NCBI RefSeq assembly: GCF_963678635.1
Contig: NC_087063.1
Coordinates: 80,959,574 to 81,023,573 of the forward strand
Reading direction: 5' to 3'
DNA: 64,000 bases
Source of the DNA: Symsagittifera roscoffensis
Taxonomy: Eukaryota; Xenacoelomorpha; Acoela; Convolutidae
The notes beneath the pieces are model-generated. The model saw only the letters and a list, made by a program, of their open reading frames with translations. It ran no database searches and was not told the DNA's origin. Of the stretch, positions 56,550 through 64,000 are shown piece after piece. The position numbers and the translations under genes were made by a program. The first letter of the stretch is position 1; each line of letters starts with the position of its first letter.

Positions 56550-59500
56550 GTCGAGCGCAAATTCGAAACATTCCTCGAGCACGATCGAAACATACCTCGA
56601 GCACGGTCGAATTACACCTTGAGCATGGTCGAAACATACCTTGAGCATGGTCGAAATATTCCTCGAGCACGGTTGAAATATACCTTGAGCACGGTCGAAT
56701 TATACCTTGAGCATGGTCGAATTATACCTCGAGCATGGTCGAATTATACCTTGAGCATGGTCGAATTATACCTCGAGCAAGGTCGAATTATCCCTTGAGC
56801 ATGGTCGAATTATACCTTGAGCACGGTCGAATTATACCTTGAGCAAGGTCGAAATATTCCTCGAGCACGGTTGAAATATACCTTGAGCATGGTCGAAACA
56901 TACCTTGAGCACGGTCGAATTATGCCTTGAGCATGGTCGAATTATACCTTGAGCACGGTCGAATTATACCTTGAGCATGGTCGAATTATACCTCGAGCAT
57001 GGTCGAATTATACCTTGAGCACGGTCGAATTATACCTTGAGCATGGTCGAAACATACCTTGAGCATGGTCGAATTATACCTTGAGCATGGTCGAATTATA
57101 CCTTGAGCATGGTCGAATTATACCTTGAGCATGGTGGAATTATACCTTGAGCACGGTCGAATTATACCTTGAGCATGGTCGAATTATACCTTGAGCATGG
57201 TCGAAATATTCCTCGAGCTCGGTTGAAATATACCTTGAGCACGGTCGAATTATACCTTGAGCACGGTCGAATTATACCTTGAGCATGGTCAAATTATACC
57301 TCGAGCATGGTCGAATTATACCTTGAGCACGGTCGAATTATACCTTGAGCATGGTCGAATTATACCTTGAGCATGGTCGAATTATAACTCGAGCATGGTC
57401 GAATTATACCTTGAGCACGGTCGAATTATACCTTGACTATGGTCGAATTATACCTTGAGCACGGTCGAATTATACCTTGAGCATGGTCGAATTATACCTT
57501 GAGCATGGTCGAAATATTCCTCGAGCTCGGTTGAAATATACCTTGAGCACGGTCGAATTATACCTTGAGCACGGGCGAATTATACCTTGAGCATGGTCAA
57601 ATTATACCTCGAGCATGGTCGAATTATACCTTGAGCACGGTCGAATTATACCTTGAGCATGGTCGAATTATACCTTGAGCATGGTCGAATTATAACTCGA
57701 GCATGGTCGAATTATACCTTGAGCATGGTCGAATTATACCTTGAGCATGGTCGAATTATACCTTGAGCACGGTCGAATTATACCTTGAGCATAGTCGAAA
57801 TATACCTTGAGCATGGTCGAAATATTCCTCGAGCACGGTTGAAATATACCTTGAGCACGGTCGAATTATACCTTGAGCACGGTCGAATTATACCTTGAGC
57901 ATGGTCGAATTATACCTTGAGCATGGTCGAATTATACCTTGAGCATGGTCGATTTATACCTTGAGAACGGTCGAATTATACCTTGAGCACGGTCGAATTA
58001 TACCTTGAGCATGGTCGAATTATACCTTGAGCATGGTCGAATTATACCTTGAGCACGGTCGGATTATACCTTGAGCATGGTCGAATTATACCTTGAGCAT
58101 GGTCGAAATATTCCTCGAGCACGGTTGAAATATACCTTGAGCACGGTCGAATTATACCTTGAGCACGGTCGAATTATACCTCGAGCACGGTTGAAATATA
58201 CCTCGAGCACGGTTGAAATATACCTTGAGCACGATCGAATTATACCTCGAGCACGGTTGAAATATACCTCGAGCACGGTTGAAATATACCTTGAGCACGG
58301 TCGAGTTATACCTTGAGCATGGTCGAATTATACCTTGAGCACGGTCGAATTATACCTTGTGCATGGTCGAAATATTCCTCGAGCTCGGTTGAAATATACC
58401 TTGAGCACGGTCGAATTATACCTTGAGCACGGTCGAATTATACCTTGAGCATGGTCGAATTATACCTCGAGCATGGTCGAATTATACCTTGAGCACGGTC
58501 GAATTATACCTTGAGCATGGTCGAATTATACCTTGAGCATGGTCGAATTATACCTCGAGCATGGTCGAATTATACCTTGAGCACGGTCGAATTATACCTT
58601 GAGCATGGTCGAATTATACCTCGAGCATGGTCGAATTATACCTTGAGCACGGTCGAATTATACCTTGAGCATGGTCGAAACATACCTTGAGCATGGTCGA
58701 ATTATACCTTGAGCATGGTCGAATTATACCTTGAGCATGGTCGAATTATACCTTGAGCACGGTCGAATTATACCTCGAGCATGGTCGAATTATACCTTGA
58801 GCACGGTCGGATTATACCTTGAGCATGGTCGAATTATACCTTGAGCATGGTCGAAATATTCCTCGAGCACGGTTGAAATATACCTTGAGCACGGTCGAAT
58901 TATACCTTGAGCACGGTCGAATTATACCTCGAGCACGGTTGAAATATAATTCGAGCACGGTTGAAATATACCTTGAGCACGGTCGAATTATACCTCGAGC
59001 ACGGTTGAAATATACCTCGAGCCGGGTTGAAATATACCTTGAGCACGGTCGAGTTATACCTTGAGCATGGTCGAACTATACCTTGAGCACGGTCGAATTA
59101 TACCTTGAGCATGGTCGAAATATTCCTCCAGCTCGGTTGAAATATACCTTGAGCACGGACGAATTATACCTTGAGCACGGTCGAATTATACCTTGAGCAT
59201 GGTCGAATTATACCTCGAGCATGGTCGAATTATACCTTGAGCACGGTCGAATTATACCTTGAGCATGGTCGAATTATACCTCGAGCATGGTCGAATTATA
59301 CCTTGAGCACGGTCGAATTATACCTTGAGCATGGTCGAAACATACCTTGAGCATGGTCGAATTATACCTTGAGCATGGTCGAATTATAGCTTGAGCATGG
59401 TCGAATTATACCTTGAGCACGGTCGAATTATACCTCGAGCATGGTCGAATTATACCTTGAGCACGGTCGGATTATACCTTGAGCATGGTCGAATTATACC

Positions 59501-62500
59501 TTGAGCATGGTCGAAATATTCCTCGAGCACGGTTGAAATATACCTTGAGCACGGTCGAATTATACCTTGAGCACGGTCGAATTATACCTCGAGCACGGTT
59601 GAAATATAATTCGAGCACGGTTGAAATATACCTTGAGCACGGTCGAATTATACCTCGAGCACGGTTGAAATATACCTCGAGCACGGTTGAAATATACCTT
59701 GAGCACGGTCGAGTTATACCTTGAGCATGGTCAAATTATACCTTGAGCACGGTCGAATTATACCTTGAGCATGGTCGAAATATTCCTCGAGCTCGGTTGA
59801 AATATACCTTGAGCACGGTCGAATTATACCTTGAGCACGGTCGAATTATACCTTGAGCATGGTCGAATTATACCTCGAGCATGGTCGAATTATACCTTGA
59901 GCACGGTCGAATTATACCTTGAGCATGGTCGAATTATACCTTGAGCATGGTCGAATTATACCTCGAGCATGGTCGAATTATACCTTGAGCACGGTCGAAT
60001 TATACCTTGAGCATGGTCGAATTATACCTCGAGCATGGTCGAATTATACCTTGAGCACGGTCGAATTATACCTCGAGCATGGTCGAAACATACCTTGAGC
60101 ATGGTCGAATTATACCTTGAGCATGGTCGAATTATACCTTGAGCATGGTCGAATTATACCTTGAGCACGGTCGAATTATACCTTGAGCATGGTCGAATTA
60201 TACCTTGAGCATGGTCGAAATATTCCTCGAGCACGGTTGAAATATACCTTGAGCACGGTCGAATTATACCTTGAGCACGGTCGAATTATACCTTGAGCAT
60301 GGTCGAATTATACCTTGAGCATGGTCGAATTATACCTTGAGCATGGTCGAATTATACCTTGAGCACGGTCGAATTATACCTTGAGCACGGTCGAATTATA
60401 CCTTGAGCATGGTCGAATTATACCTCGAGCATGGTCGAAATATTCCTCGAGCACGGTTGAAATATACCTTGAGCACGGTCGAATTATACCTTGAGCACGG
60501 TCGAATTATACCTCGAGCACGATTGAAATATACCTCGAGCACGGTTGAAATATACCTTGAGCACGGTCGAATTATACCTCGAGCACGGTTGAAATATACC
60601 TCGAGCACGGTTGAAATATACCTTGAGCACGGTCGAGTTATACCTTGAGCATGGTCGAATTATACCTTGAGCACGGTCGAATTATACCTCGAGCACGGTT
60701 GAAATATACCTCGAGCACGGTTGAAATATACCTTGAGCACGGTCGAATTATACCTTGAGCATGGTCGAATTATACCTTGAGCATGGTCGAATTATACCTT
60801 GAGCACGGTCGAATTATACCTTGAGCATGGTCGAATTATACCTTGAGCATGGTCGAAATATTCCTCGAGCAAGGTTGAAATATACCTTGAGCACGGTCGA
60901 ATTATACCTTGAGCACGGTCGAATTATACCTTGAGCATGGTCGAATTATACCTTGAGCATGGTCGAATTATACCTTGAGCATGGTCGAATTATACCTTGA
61001 GCACGGTCGAATTATACCTTGAGCACGGTCGAATTATACCTTGAGCATGGTCGAATTATACCTCGAGCATGGTCGAAATATTCCTCGAGCACGGTTGAAA
61101 TATACCTTGAGCACGGTCGAATTATACCTTGAGCACGGTCGAATTATACCTCGAGCACGATTGAAATATACCTCGAGCACGGTTGAAATATACCTTGAGC
61201 ACGGTCGAATTATACCTCGAGCACGGTTGAAATATACCTCGAGCACGGTTGAAATATACCTTGAGCACGGTCGAGTTATACCTTGAGCATGGTCGAATTA
61301 TACCTTGAGCACGGTCGAATTATACCTCGAGCACGGTTGAAATATACCTCGAGCACGGTTGAAATATACCTTGAGCACGGTCGAATTATACCTTGAGCAT
61401 GGTCGATTTATACCTTGAGCACGGTCGAATTATACCTTGAGCACGGTCGAATTATACCTCGAGCACGGTTGAAATATACCTTGAGCACGGTTGAAATATA
61501 CCTTGAGCACGGTCGAATTATACCTTGAGCACGGTCGAAATATACCTCGAGCACGGTTGAAATATACCTCGAGCACGGTTGAAATATACCTTGAGCACGG
61601 TCGAATTGTACCTTGAGCATGGTCGAATTATACCTTGAGCACGGTCGAATTATACCTTGAGCATGGTCGAATTATACCTTGAGCACGGTTGAAATATACC
61701 TTGAGCACGGTCAAAAGATACCTTGAGCATGGTCGAAATATTCCTCGAGCACGGTCGAAATATACCTCGAGCACGGTTGAAATATACCTTGAGCACGGTC
61801 GAGTTATACCTTGAGCATGGTCGAATTATACCTTGAGCACGGTCGAATTATACCTCGAGCACGGTTGAAATATACCTCGAGTACGGTTGAAATATACCTT
61901 GAGCACGGTCGAATTATACCTTGAGCATGGTCGAATTATACCTTGAGCACGGTCGAATTATACCTTGAGCACGGTCGAATTATACCTCGAGCACGGTTGA
62001 AATATACCTTGAGCATGGTTGAAATATACCTTGAGCACGGTCGAATTATACCTTGAGCACGGTCGAAATATACCCCGAGCACGGTTGAAATATACCTCGA
62101 GCACGGTTGAAATAAACCTTGAGCACGGTCGAATTATACCTTGAGCATGGTCGAATTATACCTTGAGCACGGTCGAATTATACCTTGAGCATGGTCGAAT
62201 TATACCTTGAGCACGGTTGAAATATACCTTGAGCACGGTTGAAATATACCTTGAGCACGGTCGAAAGATACCTTGAGCATGGTCGAAATATTCCTCGAGC
62301 ACGGTCGAAAGATACCTCGAGCACGGTCGAAAGATACCTTGAGCATGGTCGAATTACACCTTGAGCATGGTCGAATTATACCTTGAGCATGGTCGAATTA
62401 TACCTTGAGCACGGTTGAAATATACCTTGAGCACGGTCGAAAGATACCTTGAGCACGGTTGAAATATACCTTGAGCACGGTCGAACTATACCTTGAGCAT

Positions 62501-64000
62501 GGTCGAAATATTCCTCGAGCACGGTCGAAAGATACCTTGAGCACGGTCGAAACATACCTCGAGCACGGTCGAATTATACCTTGAGCATGGTCGAATTATA
62601 CCTTGAGCACGGTCGAGTTATACCTTGAGCATGGTCGAATTATACCTTGAGCACGGTCGAATTATACCTCGAGCACGGTTGAAATATACCTCGAGCACGG
62701 TTGAAATATACCTTGAGCATGGTCGAATTATACCTTGAGCACGGTCGAATTATACCTTGAGCATTGTCGAAATATTCCTCGAGCACGGTTGAAATATACC
62801 TTGAGCACGGTCGAATTATACCTCGAGCACGGTTGAAATATACCTCGAGCACGGTTGAAATATACCTTGAGCATGGTCGAATTATACCTTGAGCACGGTC
62901 GAATTATACCTTGAGCATGGTCGAATTATACCTTGAGCATGGTCGAATTTTACCTTGAGCATGGTCGAATTATACCTTGAGCACGGTCGAATTATACCTT
63001 GAGCATTGTCGAAATATTCCTCGAGCACGGTTGAAATATTCCTCGAGCACGGTCGAAAGATACCTCGAGCACGGTCGAAAGATACCTTGAGCATGGTCGA
63101 ATTACACCTTGAGCATGGTCGAATTATACCTTGAGCATGGTCGAATTATACCTTGAGCACGGTTGAAATATACCTTGAGCACGGTCGAAAGATACCTTGA
63201 GCACGGTTGAAATATACCTTGAGCACGGTCGAACTATACCTTGAGCATGGTCGAAATATTCCTCGAGCACGGTCGAAAGATACCTTGAGCACGGTCGAAA
63301 CATACCTCGAGCACGGTCGAATTATACCTTGAGCATGGTCGAATTATACCTTGAGCACGGTCGAGTTATACCTTGAGCATGGTCGAATTATACCTTGAGC
63401 ACGGTCGAATTATACCTCGAGCACGGTTGAAATATACCTCGAGCACGGTTGAAATATACCTTGAGCATGGTCGAATTATACCTTGAGCATGGTCGAATTA
63501 TACCTTGAGCACGGTTGAAATATACCTTGAGCACGGTTGAAATATACCTTGAGCACGGTCGAAAGATACCTTGAGCATGGTCGAACTATTCCTCGAGCAC
63601 GGTCGAAATATACCTCGAGCACGGTTGAAATATACATTGAGCACGGTCGAGTTATACCTTGAGCATGGTCGAATTATACCTTGAGCACGGTCGAATTATA
63701 CCTCGAGCACGGTTGAAATATACCTCGAGCACGGTTGAAATATACCTTGAGCACGGTCGAATTATACCTTGAGCATGGTCGAATTATACCTTGAGCACGG
63801 TCGAATTATACCTTGAGCACGGTCGAATTATACCTCGAGCACGATTGAAATATACCTTGAGCACGGCTGAAATATACCTTGAGCACGGTCGAATTATACC
63901 TTGAGCACGGTCGAAATATACCTCGAGCACGGTTGAAATATACCTCGAGCACGGTTGAAATATACCTTGAGCACGGTCGAATTATACCTTGAGCATGGTC
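56550..64000. repeat. 22-bp satellite array, about 338 monomers, runs past the window
   Basis: Monomer form TACCTYGAGCAYGGTYGAAW plus TA (22 bases), uninterrupted from about 56.55 kb to the end with almost no indels. The three main variable sites are C or T, each at a CpG: CTCGAG/CTTGAG, CACGG/CATGG, GGTCGAA/GGTTGAA. Blocks of special variants recur at distances that are multiples of 22 (638, 660, 748, 924 bp), showing higher-order repeats. Open frames on both strands follow from the sequence and are not genes. Confidence 0.98.

Noticed and set aside
58064-63094. Seventy- to eighty-codon open frames on both strands in the satellite (RARGIIRPCSRY, EHGRIIPRARLK types)
   Set aside because: They are a by-product of a 22-bp repeat: three monomers make 22 codons, so stop-free frames recur mechanically on both strands. 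No start context or independent coding signal.
56550-64000. CRISPR array
   Set aside because: The 22-bp units are contiguous without unique spacers, and the context is animal.

Overview
The window is nuclear DNA from an animal, most likely an invertebrate; I cannot name the species. The reasons are spliced genes with GT..AG introns, long AT-rich intergenic stretches, AATAAA poly(A) signals, animal gene families (PRC1, a CAT-type amino-acid transporter, membrane UDP-glucuronosyltransferases, a HEPN/NB-ARC receptor), microsatellites, transposon relics and a large satellite. No bacterial-type operon or CRISPR array is visible.

Layout. 1-4274 (+): 3' part of a PRC1/Ase1-type anaphase spindle-midzone gene, four exons with matching phases. 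4.3-8.3 kb: non-coding, repeat-rich. 8350-12301 (-): a two-exon cationic amino-acid transporter (SLC7 CAT type); its 2.3-kb intron holds two strong palindromes and a tRNA-like module. 12.3-16.6 kb: repeats, including head-to-tail pieces of a hairpin-ended mobile family. 16.67-18.7 kb (-): a decayed endogenous virus-like block with a capsid-like gene, a small membrane protein and an adenain-like protease that has lost its cysteine. It abuts a short UDP-glucuronosyltransferase (UGT) relic at 18.95 kb. 22.6-28.7 kb: a 3.06-kb tandem duplication, each unit with one intact single-exon UGT gene; the copies are almost identical. 30.9-36.4 kb: a STAND-type immune-receptor locus with a first-exon relic, an intact HEPN-NB-ARC open frame and a downstream TPR-like helical-repeat open frame. 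39.4-47.3 kb: a decayed, very A-rich Gypsy-type LTR retroelement without integrase or 3' LTR. 47.9-51.1 kb: 2.2 diverged copies of a 1.45-kb tandem repeat. 54.4-56.2 kb: MITE and Helitron-like repeats. 56.55 kb to the end: a 22-bp satellite of about 338 monomers with higher-order structure.

Functionally, PRC1 and CAT look like housekeeping genes, while the UGT pair suggests recent copy-number gain of a detoxification enzyme. The most notable item is the HEPN-NB-ARC-TPR locus. It joins a predicted RNase-type HEPN domain to an NLR-like switch ATPase and probably a helical-repeat sensor, and lies in a region that also carries virus-like relics. Gene models were read by eye, and all family calls rest on motif recognition, not on database searches.
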